The notes below the pieces were generated by a model. It had not been told where the DNA came from and did not search any database. It was given only the letters and a program-made list of their open reading frames with translations. The position numbers were made by a program, and so were the translations under genes. A stretch of DNA of 18,779 nt, taken from assembly GCA_031266095.1 (NCBI GenBank), contig JAISBR010000181.1:1-18779 (forward strand), in the 5' to 3' direction. Origin of the DNA: Treponema sp. (lineage in GTDB: Bacteria > Spirochaetota > Spirochaetia > Treponematales > Breznakiellaceae). Of the stretch, positions 1 to 7,660 are shown in pieces; the stretch's first letter is position 1; each line of letters starts with the position of its first letter.

Positions 1-498
1 GTTTATTTTAAAAATATTCCCATGCCGCTGGATGATTTACAAAAAACATACAATATACAGAACAGGGAATACGAAGCCAGCTATGCGGACATTTCCGTAT
101 TTCCTCTGAAAAACGATAATGGCCAGATGGAATATATGATGGCCCTGTTCATCATGAAGCTGGTGTACCCGGGGCGGGTGGAAATTGAAAGGGCAAAGCG
201 GTACCTGGAAAACCATTGGCAGGATCCATTCAGTCTGGAGGTGACGGCGAAAGAGGCGGCCCTCAGTAAGGCGCATTTTTCACGGCTTTTCAAAAAGCAT
301 ACCGGCGTAACGCCCCGTGCGTACTATCTCAATTTTAAAATGAAAAACCTGAGCGAGAAGCTCATAGACCCTAATCTGACCGTTGTTCAGGCTTTTGACG
401 CCTGCGGTCTGGTATACGACAACAATTCCCTCAAGTTCTTCAAGGCAAAATTCGGCGTTTCTCCCAAGGCGTATAAAAGACAAAAAACCGCAAAATAG
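1..498 (+). CDS. AraC-family transcriptional regulator, C-terminal part (5' end outside window)
   Basis: The frame is open from base 1, so the gene starts upstream and is partial here. Residues from about 55 onward form a typical AraC/XylS DNA-binding region with two helix-turn-helix units: the first around SKAHFSRLFKKHTGVTPRAY, the second ending in the family signature FFKAKFGVSPKAYKRQ. The segment before it (VYFKNIPMPLDD, then ISVFPLKNDNGQMEYMMALF) resembles the end of a PAS sensor domain, so I infer a PAS-AraC one-component regulator that binds a small ligand in the cytoplasm. An internal ATG at 22 gives a shorter frame, but it would cut the PAS-like fold, so I treat the gene as entering from the left. 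The target genes cannot be told from this window. The downstream lipoprotein gene is 152 bases away and has its own strong ribosome binding site. Confidence 0.85.
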   Translation, partial: VYFKNIPMPLDDLQKTYNIQNREYEASYADISVFPLKNDNGQMEYMMALFIMKLVYPGRVEIERAKRYLENHWQDPFSLEVTAKEAALSKAHFSRLFKKHTGVTPRAYYLNFKMKNLSEKLIDPNLTVVQAFDACGLVYDNNSLKFFKAKFGVSPKAYKRQKTAK

Positions 499-650
499 CA
501 TTATCCTTCATGTTTTTGAGATTTTTCCCCTTATTCGTATGGTGGGAACTTTATATTATCTACTTACAATCATGTAAACAGGAGCGATTCTAACAAAGAA
601 AAGCCCTTGGAAGTCATTAGTTTTGACGTTAATCCCGAAAGGAGGAAAAA

Positions 651-1184
651 ATGAAAAATTTTACCAATTCCAGAAAGAATTCCCTGAAGAAACCGGGGCT
701 GTCCGGTAACCTCATTCGTCCGCGGCGAATAATTTTTAATTCCGTAGCGATTGTCATTGTCGTTGTATTGACGGCGTTTATCCTGATTGGATGTGGAACC
801 CTTGGAGGAGTGTTGGGACAAACCCTTCCCCAGACCGCCGGGATCGATAATACCGGCAGGCTTGCCCGATGGCCGGATGCTACCCGCTGGGCCTATTTTG
901 GTCTAAGCGGCTTAAGCCAGCCTTCAGGTACTTTAGTTGAAAGTATTGATAATCGTACAGACAGGCTGGGAGTCAATCTGAGCCATGCAAATATTATGCA
1001 CTATGAAAATCTATTAAACCAGACAACACTCTTACTCGTAAGTGCCAAACATGAGACGCCTGACATTCAGGCCGCTTACAGGCGTGATACTTTTGAGGCA
1101 GTAATCGGTACGAATTTAATTACGGTTGATATGGAATTTAGGGGGGGAAGTAGCGATATTCTTATTACCGTATATCGAGAATAG
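651..1184 (+). CDS. Predicted lipoprotein of unknown function
   Basis: This 177-residue protein has a basic N-terminus (residues 1-28), a hydrophobic stretch (about 29-46) and a lipobox-like ILIGC with Cys48, so it is probably a lipidated envelope protein with an unusually long n-region. The start is well supported: an AAAGGAGG ribosome binding site lies just upstream of the ATG at 651. I do not recognise the mature part. It has no cysteines beyond the lipobox, a central YFGLSGLSQPSG segment and a C-terminus rich in beta-type residues (FRGGSSDILITVYRE). Codon use is less GC-biased than in the tig-lon block, which would suit an accessory gene. It is convergent with tatD, with about 190 bases between them. 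A short secreted protein with an N-terminal anchor is the alternative reading. Confidence 0.6.
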   Translation: MKNFTNSRKNSLKKPGLSGNLIRPRRIIFNSVAIVIVVVLTAFILIGCGTLGGVLGQTLPQTAGIDNTGRLARWPDATRWAYFGLSGLSQPSGTLVESIDNRTDRLGVNLSHANIMHYENLLNQTTLLLVSAKHETPDIQAAYRRDTFEAVIGTNLITVDMEFRGGSSDILITVYRE

Positions 1185-1208
1185 GAAGAGAGCTGCCAAC
1201 CGGCGGAA

Positions 1209-1270
1209 GACAAGATATGCCATTTTGTTGACAGAATATACTGGTTTTAGGACAGAATTCACCATTTTGT
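1209..1270. repeat. Degenerate 20-bp direct repeat pair between convergent genes
   Basis: Two copies of GACA(N8)CCATTTTGT occur at 1209-1228 and 1251-1270, 42 bases apart and about 15 of 20 bases identical. They lie in the gap between the lipoprotein gene and tatD, where I see no gene. The function is unknown; they could be relic ends of a small mobile element. Confidence 0.35.
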
Positions 1271-1376
1271 CCCCATAATAAGGAAAGACCTATGGCAAAT
1301 AACGGCGAACCGGGGCCGTGGGGGCCAATGTTTTCTTCGGTTGTTCCGTAATGAAGCAAAAATATTAAAACAGGTA

Positions 1377-2252
1377 TTATTCCCACCCCATCCCCCGCGT
1401 CCATGGTGGGGGCCGGTTTGAACAATACGGCGGCGCCTTAATACCGAAAAACCGAATCGTGTTGGCGTAGGTTTCAGCGGCTAATTGTTCCGGGGCCTTA
1501 TCCTGGGCACAGGCGATAAAGGCGGCGATGTGGGGAAGAAAGCGCGGCTCGTTGCGGCCACTGCGGGGTTTAGCCGCGCCGGCTGCGGGCGATAAAGCGG
1601 GACACGGCAGGCTGCGGGGCAGCAGATACGGCGCGTCGGTTTCCAGGAGCAGCCGATCGGCGGGAATGCGCTTTACCAGAGAGACAAGGTGACCACCCCG
1701 GCGCTCATCGCAGATCCAGCCGGTAATGCCAATATGGCAGCCCATTTCAAGGTTGATTTCCAGTTCTTTTATGCCGCCGGTAAAACAGTGAACCACCACG
1801 CCGGCAAGTTTTGGGCGGTATTTTTTCAGAACAGCGGAAAAATCCTCAAAGGCGTCCCGCTCGTGGAGAAAGACGGGTTTACCCAGTTCCGCCGCCAGCG
1901 CGAGCTGTTCCTCAAAACACCGGCGCTGGGCGGCGGGGGGCGAGAAATTGCGGTTATAATCAAGGCCGCATTCCCCGATGGCGACAAACTCCTCGCAAAC
2001 GGCTAATTCCCGCAAACGCCGCAGGACCGCCGCGTCCCAGCTTTTCGCGTTATGGGGATGGACGCCGGCTGTGGCCCGGCATTCGCGCGGGTGGGCATGG
2101 ACAAAATCGAGGGCGGCGGCGCTGCTTTCAAGACTGCTGCCGGTGATGACCAGGGGACTCACCCCGGCGTCTTGAGCCGCTCTGAGCACCGCTTCCCGGT
2201 CCCGATCAAAAACAGGGTTCATAAGGTTGACGCCTATATCAATAAACTGCAT
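1377..2252 (-). CDS. tatD: TatD family metal-dependent deoxyribonuclease
   Basis: This is a 291-residue TIM-barrel hydrolase very close in pattern to the TatD subgroup proper. Visible motifs in order: DIGVNL at the N-terminus (the TatD form of the metal-binding DxHxH strand), TAGVHPH, AIGECGLDYNRNFSPP with the metal-bridging Glu, FLHERDA, VVHCFTGG, GITGWICDERRG, and LLETDAPYLLPR followed by GRNEPRFLPHI. Family members are cytoplasmic, divalent-metal-dependent 3'-5' exonucleases implicated in DNA repair. I chose the ATG at 2252 because MQFIDIGVNL aligns with the family N-terminus; the frame continues 20 codons upstream to an ATG at 2312, but that part looks non-homologous. No clear ribosome binding site precedes 2252. 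The last 18 or so residues are Pro-rich and beyond the family's usual end. It is divergent from the TM2 gene. Confidence 0.93.
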   Translation of the reverse strand: MQFIDIGVNLMNPVFDRDREAVLRAAQDAGVSPLVITGSSLESSAAALDFVHAHPRECRATAGVHPHNAKSWDAAVLRRLRELAVCEEFVAIGECGLDYNRNFSPPAAQRRCFEEQLALAAELGKPVFLHERDAFEDFSAVLKKYRPKLAGVVVHCFTGGIKELEINLEMGCHIGITGWICDERRGGHLVSLVKRIPADRLLLETDAPYLLPRSLPCPALSPAAGAAKPRSGRNEPRFLPHIAAFIACAQDKAPEQLAAETYANTIRFFGIKAPPYCSNRPPPWTRGMGWE

Positions 2253-2342
2253 TATTAAGTATAGTCGCCGTTTTGGATTCGGGAATAGGTCCAACCGGAT
2301 AGAGAGCCGCATTTACAAAAGCAGGCTGTTTTGGAGGTTCTC

Positions 2343-2846
2343 ATGTACAGTGTGGGAATTGCGTATCTGCTCTGGTTAATCTCCGGTTGCGGAGCTTTGG
2401 GGTTCCATCGTTTTTATCTGGGGAAGATACCTACCGGCATACTCTGGATGTTTACCGGCGGGCTGGGCATGTTCGGCTCGATTTATGATTTTATCACCCT
2501 GCCCGGCCAGGTCAGGCAGGCGAACATTCGACAGGCCCTCTATGACGATCAGAACCCTGTTAACTACGGCCGGTTATGGCGGCATATTAACGACGGTGAA
2601 GCCCGCATTCTGCGGGAAAAGGAAACCGTCGAGCGGATCCTTCTCAAGCTGGCCAAGGAAAACAAAGGCGTCATTACAGCCAGCGAAGTAGCGCTGGCCG
2701 CGAATATCTCCATTGAGGACGCGAAACGGGACCTGGATATACTCGTTTCCAAAGGTTTCGCCGAACTGCGGGTCCGCAAGTCCGGTACGCTGGTCTATAC
2801 CATTCCGGATCTTATGGACCGCGACGAGCCGTTGGAAGATTTTTAA
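2343..2846 (+). CDS. TM2-domain membrane protein with C-terminal winged-helix-like domain
   Basis: The 167-residue product begins with a TM2 domain: a first membrane helix (about residues 3-20), the conserved GFHRFYLGK turn, and a second helix (about 33-50) ending near the SIYDFITLP part of the family pattern. The segment after residue 60 is soluble; residues about 95-150 (LAKENKGVITASEVALAANI, then DILVSKGFAELRVRKSG) read as a winged helix-turn-helix of the kind that senses or binds DNA or protein. The start is the ATG at 2343, because GGAGG at 2333-2337 sits five bases upstream; an earlier TTG at 2331 overlaps that site. The function of TM2 proteins is poorly known. It is the first gene of a plus-strand run leading into the GH3 and RluA genes, 33 bases apart. 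Confidence 0.8.
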   Translation: MYSVGIAYLLWLISGCGALGFHRFYLGKIPTGILWMFTGGLGMFGSIYDFITLPGQVRQANIRQALYDDQNPVNYGRLWRHINDGEARILREKETVERILLKLAKENKGVITASEVALAANISIEDAKRDLDILVSKGFAELRVRKSGTLVYTIPDLMDRDEPLEDF

Positions 2847-2879
2847 TTCAGCGCCGGCCGCGATATTACCCGGATTAGA

Positions 2880-4169
2880 GTGAATCACCTGTCTTTTGAG
2901 CGCCGCGTCAACGCCGCTTTGCTCATCATAGTATTCTTTTCGATGTTATTTCCCGGCTGTTCCGGTAAAAGCGGGATCGTGGGTGAATCCGACGGCGGCG
3001 CGGCGGCGTTCCCTGCGAACGCCGTTCCTGACGCCGGGTTTACCGCGGACTGGGAGCGGGCCGTCCGCCTTGCCGCTTCCCTGGATGACCGCCGCCTTGC
3101 CGCACAGATACTCATGTCCGGCGTTGACGGCAGGGGAACCCTGGAACCGGATATGCGGGTACTGCTGGAGGAATGTCCCGCAGGGGGAATAATTCTTTTC
3201 AGGTATAACCTTGATACTGATAATGCTATGATACGGAGCCTTATCAGGGAGAGCGTGGATCTTATCGCCGCACAGATCCGTGACGGCATTAAACCGGAGG
3301 GAGAAACAGTATGGCCGGGCATCCCCCCTTTGGTGGCGGTGGATCATGAGGGAGGATCGGTGAACCGCTTCAGGCCGGGTGTGGCAGCGCTGCCGCCGGC
3401 AGGAAGCTATTGGGAATTGGCCCAGGAAGAGGGGCCGGACAAGGCTATCGATCAAATAGAAGCGGACAGCCTCAGCGCCGGACTTGCGATTAAAGGCCTG
3501 GGTATTAATTGTAATCTGGCGCCGGTGGCTGAACTTCTGAGCGCCCGCAATCGAGATTTCCTGGATGACCGCTTATATGGAGCGGAACCGGCTTTTACCG
3601 CCGATGCCGCCGGCGCCTTTATCCGGGGAATGGAACGAGCGGGGCTCATCTGCGTCATAAAGCATTTTCCCGCCAGCGCCGGACCTGACCCGCACCGCTT
3701 TTCCGCAATACTGCGGGATGACACGGCGGCTCTGGACGAACTGACCGCCCCTTTCGCGGCGCTGATCCGTAATGGGCAGGCACGGGCGCTCATGATCGCC
3801 CATACGGCGGTTCCGGCCAGAGACAGCGAAAATATCGCCAGCCTTTCCGCGCGTATCATGGACGGCTGGCTCCGAAATGAACTGGGCTTTGAGGGCATTA
3901 TCATCAGCGACGATTTTTCTATGACCGCCGCCAAAACCACTCTTGGGGATAACGCCGCCGGCCGGAGTCTCAGTCCTGAGACGGCTGTCGTGCGGTCTTT
4001 GGCCGCCGGCGCGGATATGGCGCTGGTGTGGCAGCCGGATATACGGCGGACTCACCGGGCAATCCAGGCGGCACTGGCCGCCGGCGTGCTTTCCCGCGAT
4101 CGGCTGAGAGAAGCGGCGGCGCGGATCATCTTTGAAAAGATACGGATGGGATTGCTTGATGGGGAATGA
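2880..4169 (+). CDS. Glycoside hydrolase family 3 lipoprotein, beta-N-acetylhexosaminidase (NagZ)-like
   Basis: The 429-residue protein starts at a GTG and has a lipoprotein signal (ERRVNAALLIIVFFSMLFPGC, Cys27), so it probably acts anchored in the envelope, unlike cytoplasmic Gram-negative NagZ. GH3 motifs: VAVDHEGGSVNRF (about 152-164), KHFP (261-264) followed by D270-P-H272, matching the Asp-His acid/base dyad of NagZ-type enzymes, and IISDDFSM, whose first Asp (344) is the expected nucleophile. Known members release N-acetylglucosamine from muropeptides or chitin-type sugars. The usual KHFPGHG is KHFPASAG here, so the substrate may differ. The size suits a single-domain GH3 enzyme with the NagZ-type fold. 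It ends inside the start of the RluA-family gene (11-base overlap), which suggests co-transcription. No strong ribosome binding site precedes the GTG. Confidence 0.85.
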   Translation: MNHLSFERRVNAALLIIVFFSMLFPGCSGKSGIVGESDGGAAAFPANAVPDAGFTADWERAVRLAASLDDRRLAAQILMSGVDGRGTLEPDMRVLLEECPAGGIILFRYNLDTDNAMIRSLIRESVDLIAAQIRDGIKPEGETVWPGIPPLVAVDHEGGSVNRFRPGVAALPPAGSYWELAQEEGPDKAIDQIEADSLSAGLAIKGLGINCNLAPVAELLSARNRDFLDDRLYGAEPAFTADAAGAFIRGMERAGLICVIKHFPASAGPDPHRFSAILRDDTAALDELTAPFAALIRNGQARALMIAHTAVPARDSENIASLSARIMDGWLRNELGFEGIIISDDFSMTAAKTTLGDNAAGRSLSPETAVVRSLAAGADMALVWQPDIRRTHRAIQAALAAGVLSRDRLREAAARIIFEKIRMGLLDGE

Positions 4170-4944
4170 TATAACTTCGCGGATTCTCTACCTGAGCGGA
4201 GCCTGCGCGGTGGTCAATAAATTAAGCGGCGAGGCGGTTGAGGGGGCCGGGCCGGGCATGGGAGATCTGCCCCGGCTTTTGGCCGCCGGGTTAACCGCAA
4301 ATGGCAATGTACCCGACAAACTCAGCCTTCCGGCAGCGGTCCACCGCCTTGATGTTCCCGTAACCGGCTGCGCGGTATTCGCCCTGACCCGTCCCGCGCT
4401 CAGGTTTCTGAACGCCGTTTTTAGCCGGGATACCGTCTTTGTCGCCGAAGGGTCGGATGAACCGCCTGTCCCGGCGGTGGAAAAACAGTACTGGGCTATC
4501 CTTGAAACGCCGCCGGATGCAGGGACCATTCCCGCCGCCGCTACGCTCCGCCACTGGGTACGCTTTGATTCCCGGCAAAACAAATCCATTGCCTATGACA
4601 CGCCGGGACCGGGACGGAAAACAGCCGTTCTCAGATACCGCCTCATCGGCAGGGGACGGAACTATCTGTTTCTTGCCATAGCGCTGCTCACCGGGCGGCA
4701 TCATCAGATCCGGGCCCAGCTTGCCCGGCTGGGATTACACATCAAGGGGGATCTTAAATACGGGGCGAGACGCAGTGAAAAAGAGGGCGGTATCAGGCTC
4801 CATGCCCGCTCGCTTTCTTTTCCCGGCCCTTCCGGCGGCGGAGAGCGGATCAGCGTGGCGGCCGAACCGCCGCTACGGGATAATCTCTGGACGGCCTTTG
4901 AGGAAAGTTTTAATACTTCCGCGGCAGAAAGCGGAGAAAATTGA
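4159..4944 (+). CDS. RluA-family pseudouridine synthase
   Basis: The 261-residue protein carries the RluA signature HRLDVPVTG with catalytic Asp65 and the second signature GRHHQIRAQL (about 179-188), followed by HIKGDLKYGA and RLHARSLSF. The family converts uridine to pseudouridine in rRNA or tRNA in the cytoplasm. The motif is usually HRLDxxTSG; here VPVTG replaces the more common KDTSG-type string. No S4 domain is present, as in the short RluA/TruC-like members, so the RNA target cannot be assigned. I prefer the ATG at 4159, where MGNDITSRILYL leads straight into the family fold; an in-frame ATG at 4132 would overlap the GH3 gene more deeply. The 3' end overlaps the convergent PAP2-like gene by 35 bases. 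Confidence 0.88.
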   Translation: MGNDITSRILYLSGACAVVNKLSGEAVEGAGPGMGDLPRLLAAGLTANGNVPDKLSLPAAVHRLDVPVTGCAVFALTRPALRFLNAVFSRDTVFVAEGSDEPPVPAVEKQYWAILETPPDAGTIPAAATLRHWVRFDSRQNKSIAYDTPGPGRKTAVLRYRLIGRGRNYLFLAIALLTGRHHQIRAQLARLGLHIKGDLKYGARRSEKEGGIRLHARSLSFPGPSGGGERISVAAEPPLRDNLWTAFEESFNTSAAESGEN

Positions 4945-5872
4945 GCAGCGGTTCATCCCAGGTTTCCGCTGTCTCACGCTCGGCAAGAAAGCGCCGGTAC
5001 AAATTGGTAATATGGTCTTTGATCTCCGCCGCGTCCGCCGAGGACAGCCCGGCGTGCGGTGCGGCCGAGGGGCGTACCCTGGCGTTAACCGGAGGACGGC
5101 TGTTGCGCCTCACAGCGGCGTTCCCTGGTTCCTCCGCTGCGGCCGGCGGCTCATCAAAGAGCCGGGCGGTAAAGGCCGCAGCTTCCGCGGGCGGGAACAA
5201 ATCCGGATCAAAGCAGATTATGGCGTAGAGGGCTGCCGCTATACAGTTCACGCTGTGCTGTTTCACAAATAAAATGGCCCGGGTGATCGCCAGCGCGCCT
5301 TGTCTCATTTCCTCAATCTGCGGGGCAAGAGCCTCCGCGTCTCCAAAAGAGCGGATAATGGCGGCAAATTTGGTCCAGGTTCTGATCACCACCATCACGT
5401 GCAAACTGGGGATGCACATAAGATGCGGGTCTACCAGATGTATCAGGAGAAAGCGGGGCCGGGCAATGTAGAAGGGCCGCCTGGTAGTGGAAAGATTTTT
5501 GGTATACGCCTCCGCGGCAAAGGCGTAGAGTTCTCCCATGGACACGATAAAATCCCTGACCGGCTCGAAAGCCCGGCGGCGGTATGTGTGAAACAGAAAA
5601 GAAAGCATCCGCACCCAGAAAGAAACGAAGTCAAGGTATACCGTTATCCACGCGGGAACAAAGGGAATCTTGCGGTCCAGTTCGTGATCCACGGAGGTAA
5701 CCGGGACCCGTCCCGGCAGCAGGGCCGCCCGGTATTGGCGAAAGAAAAAGTTACGGAAAATCGACGCCACGCACCGAAAACCGGCGCGGCGTACAGACGG
5801 AACGCAGAGTGTTTTGAAACAGGCATAAGCTGGTGTTTCATCATAGATGCTTTTATTGCCGGCGCTGCTCAT
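4910..5872 (-). CDS. PAP2-like (inositolphosphotransferase/AUR1-type) membrane protein, active site incomplete
   Basis: The 320-residue protein resembles the PAP2_3/AUR1 branch of the PAP2 phosphatase superfamily: DRKIPFVPAWITVYL (about 66-80) matches that branch's N-terminal signature, CIPSLHV (about 153-159) is its version of the PSGH motif, and FVKQHSVNC (about 202-210) is the site of the third motif. Hydrophobic stretches at about 74-95, 140-175 and 196-220 suggest a membrane protein. The Asp normally four residues after the KQH histidine is Cys here, so catalysis is uncertain. The C-terminus (about 240-285) is Ala/Pro-rich. The start is uncertain: I take the ATG at 5872; 5890 is possible, and the frame runs on through the dispersed repeat to a TTG at 6064. 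No clear ribosome binding site is seen. Known relatives transfer or hydrolyse phospholipid head groups. Confidence 0.55.
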   Translation of the reverse strand: MSSAGNKSIYDETPAYACFKTLCVPSVRRAGFRCVASIFRNFFFRQYRAALLPGRVPVTSVDHELDRKIPFVPAWITVYLDFVSFWVRMLSFLFHTYRRRAFEPVRDFIVSMGELYAFAAEAYTKNLSTTRRPFYIARPRFLLIHLVDPHLMCIPSLHVMVVIRTWTKFAAIIRSFGDAEALAPQIEEMRQGALAITRAILFVKQHSVNCIAAALYAIICFDPDLFPPAEAAAFTARLFDEPPAAAEEPGNAAVRRNSRPPVNARVRPSAAPHAGLSSADAAEIKDHITNLYRRFLAERETAETWDEPLLNFLRFLPRKY

Positions 5873-5927
5873 GTATGGGAATGATACCATACGGCGCCTG
5901 GTACTGTCAGCCGCTTCTCCGGCGGCC

Positions 5928-6073
5928 GGGAGCCTGTTGCGCTTGTGGGCTTTTGCGTCACTTTGTGCCACAAAACCCCGATTAATGGGCTCTTTATGGA
6001 GTTTGCAGGGTAAAAAATCGCCTGTCAGGCGATTTTTGGAGGTTTTATGCACGAAGTGCAACAAACTCCTAGG
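5928..6073. repeat. MITE-like structured dispersed repeat, copy A
   Basis: This 146-bp element is about 85% identical by eye to copy B at 13891-14038 and in the same orientation. It starts GGAGCCTGTTGC and ends GCAACAAACTCCTAG, which are imperfect terminal inverted repeats. Inside is a 25-base perfect palindrome at 6013-6037 (12-bp stem, A-run on one side and T-run on the other) that could end transcription on both strands, and a terminal mini-hairpin TGCAC-GAA-GTGCA. A second internal hairpin near 5955-5980 has two mismatches in this copy. It lies between the start of the PAP2-like gene and the 3' end of the propeller gene. No transposase is present, so any mobility would be non-autonomous. 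Confidence 0.75.
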
Positions 6074-6138
6074 GTAAGGTCATTTACTTTTTGACATAGG
6101 CCGTGTCAAGGTCTTGAAACAGGCTAATCGCGCCGCTT

Positions 6139-7155
6139 TCACTTTGCTGCGTACGCGATGCCGTCGCCACCCACGGCGACAAGCGTATTATTGCCACAGG
6201 CGATGCCGGCGATACCGCAGCCCGGGGTGAATCCGCTGATCGGCGCCGGGGTCCAGTGTATGCCGTCCGGGGAAGTCGACAATATGCCGTTGTAGCCCCC
6301 GGCGGTGAACTTCCCGTTGGCAAAACCGAGTGCTTTTTCGTACCAGACAGCGATACTGATTACGCCGTCCGGTACTGCCTGCGGGCTCCAGTGTACGCCG
6401 TCCGGGGAAGTCCCGACGTTGCCGAGCCAGTCCAGGGCGACAAACTTCCCGTTGCCATAGGCGACGCGGTCGATACTGTTGTAAGCCGCGCTGCCGAATG
6501 TACCGCCCGGCGCTGCGGTCCAGGTTTCGCCCTTGTCGGCGGAATACGCCGTTGCGCCCCTGCTGCCGTCGCTGCCCACGGCAACAAACGTTCCGTCTCC
6601 GGAGGCGCCGCCATGGGCGATACTGTAGATGCCGGAGAATATGCCGCTGAGATCCACCGCGGTCCAGTGTACGCCGTCGGCGGAATATGCCGCCTTGCCG
6701 CCGGAGCCTCCGGCGATAAACATTCCGTCGTCCCCGGCGCCGCCATGGGCGATGCAGTAGATGTCGGAGAATATGCCGCTGAGATCCACCGCGGTCCAGT
6801 GTACGCCGTCGGCGGAATATGCCGCCTTGCCGCCGGAGCCTCCGGCGATAAATGTTCCGCCGCCATAGACGATGGCATGGATCCAGTGCGCGGCAGGGTC
6901 ATAACCGGAAAATATGCCGCTGAGATCCGCCCTGGTCCAGTGTACGCCGTCGGTGGAATACGCCGCCGTATCCGTAGCTACGGCGACGAAGTTTCCGCTG
7001 CCAAAGGCGACGGCGTTGAAGTGGCCGTCCGACGCGCGGTCCCGCACCTTTTTCCAGCTTGTACCGGCGGAACTGCCGCGGCCGGGACTGTGGATACTGC
7101 CATCGCCGGCGGGGTTGGGGCAGCCGGCAAGAGTCAAGGGGAATATCGGCGCCAT
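6139..7155 (-). CDS. Seven-bladed beta-propeller protein with lipobox, possibly 5'-truncated
   Basis: The 338-residue product has six repeats of a motif like AAYSADGVHWTAVDLSG, about 44 residues apart, each with preceding F-V-A-V-G-type strands. The N-terminal SWKKV strand and the C-terminal GGDGIAYAAK would close a seventh blade, so I infer a seven-bladed propeller of the BNR/WD-like type. Such domains usually bind proteins or glycans; no enzymatic residues are evident. The N-terminus is PLTLAGC with Cys12, a good lipobox, but the stretch before it is too short and lacks the positive charges of a signal peptide. An in-frame stop sits at 7198-7200, and there is no ribosome binding site before the ATG at 7155. 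Either the signal peptide's start has been lost or translation begins oddly. Two blades share an exact 88-bp duplication. The 3' end lies 65 bases from repeat copy A. Confidence 0.65.
   Translation of the reverse strand: MAPIFPLTLAGCPNPAGDGSIHSPGRGSSAGTSWKKVRDRASDGHFNAVAFGSGNFVAVATDTAAYSTDGVHWTRADLSGIFSGYDPAAHWIHAIVYGGGTFIAGGSGGKAAYSADGVHWTAVDLSGIFSDIYCIAHGGAGDDGMFIAGGSGGKAAYSADGVHWTAVDLSGIFSGIYSIAHGGASGDGTFVAVGSDGSRGATAYSADKGETWTAAPGGTFGSAAYNSIDRVAYGNGKFVALDWLGNVGTSPDGVHWSPQAVPDGVISIAVWYEKALGFANGKFTAGGYNGILSTSPDGIHWTPAPISGFTPGCGIAGIACGNNTLVAVGGDGIAYAAK
6633..6852. repeat. Exact 88-bp internal duplication in propeller gene
   Basis: Bases 6633-6720 are repeated without change at 6765-6852, an offset of 132 bases or exactly 44 codons, which equals one propeller blade. 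Other blades are diverged, so this pair reflects recent duplication or gene conversion. Confidence 0.85.
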
Positions 7156-7203
7156 ACACTGTCCGGCCGGTATTCTTTCGGATATATAGTTACAGAATTA
7201 CCC

Positions 7204-7223
7204 GGGGGGGGGGGGGTGGGGGG
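7204..7223. repeat. Poly-G tract (G13-T-G6)
   Basis: Thirteen consecutive G, one T and six G lie about 50 bases upstream of the propeller gene's start (as C on its coding strand). Tracts of this length slip readily. Because a stop codon in the propeller frame lies between the tract and the ATG, slippage cannot switch that frame by translation; any effect would have to be on promoter spacing or RNA structure. A sequencing length error is also possible. Confidence 0.7.
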
Positions 7224-7397
7224 ATACATAACGCTTGCATTGGGGACTGCGGCTTGCGTGTATAAGTAGGGCGCATGGTACACAGTACAATAAGCATAGA
7301 TAGAAAGAATGATATGCTGCGGTTTTGCCTTCTGTCAACCGTAATAGTATATTGTAGTATTTTTTAACAGGATGTATCCCGGTGCTGCTCCTATACC

Positions 7398-7426
7398 TTG
7401 TATATTTTGGAGAGGCATAGTACAAT
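7398..7426 (+). promoter_or_regulatory. Candidate promoter for tRNA-Leu and the tig operon
   Basis: TTGTAT (7398-7403) and TACAAT (7421-7426) are separated by exactly 17 bases, and the -10 box matches five of six consensus positions. It points toward the tRNA, 120 bases downstream. The -35 box is weak, so this is tentative; other AT-rich boxes lie nearby. Confidence 0.3.
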
Positions 7427-7545
7427 AAAAAAAGAATTTTTATAATTCTATACGGGATAGGAGTTACTATGCTTGTATTGTTTACTGGTATTACTCCAAT
7501 TAACGGGCTTTGGGTTTGCTTTGTATCAAAACAGTCCAAAATTTG

Positions 7546-7626
<81 letters not shown>

Positions 7627-7660
7627 AATACCGGATATATTAAACGTAAAGAGGAATAGT

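Larger units (their letters stand above)
7156..7545. other. Intergenic region without a supported gene
   Basis: These 390 bases separate the minus-strand propeller gene from the plus-strand tRNA. They hold the poly-G tract, an AT-rich stretch (about 7340-7475) and a candidate promoter. A 29-codon frame from an ATG at 7469 has a GGAG ahead of it but runs into the tRNA, so I do not call it. I see nothing else. Confidence 0.6.

Noticed and set aside
1231..1262. Promoter from the TTGACA-like bases near 1229
   Set aside because: No acceptable -10 box lies 16-18 bases downstream, and no gene follows on that strand.
5873..6064. TTG start for the PAP2-like gene at 6064
   Set aside because: The extension lies mostly within a dispersed repeat found elsewhere, so it is unlikely to be the native N-terminus; it is kept only as a finding.
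7201..7223. Translational phase-variation switch for the propeller gene
   Set aside because: An in-frame stop at 7198-7200 separates the tract from the start codon, so changing tract length cannot join an upstream start to this frame.
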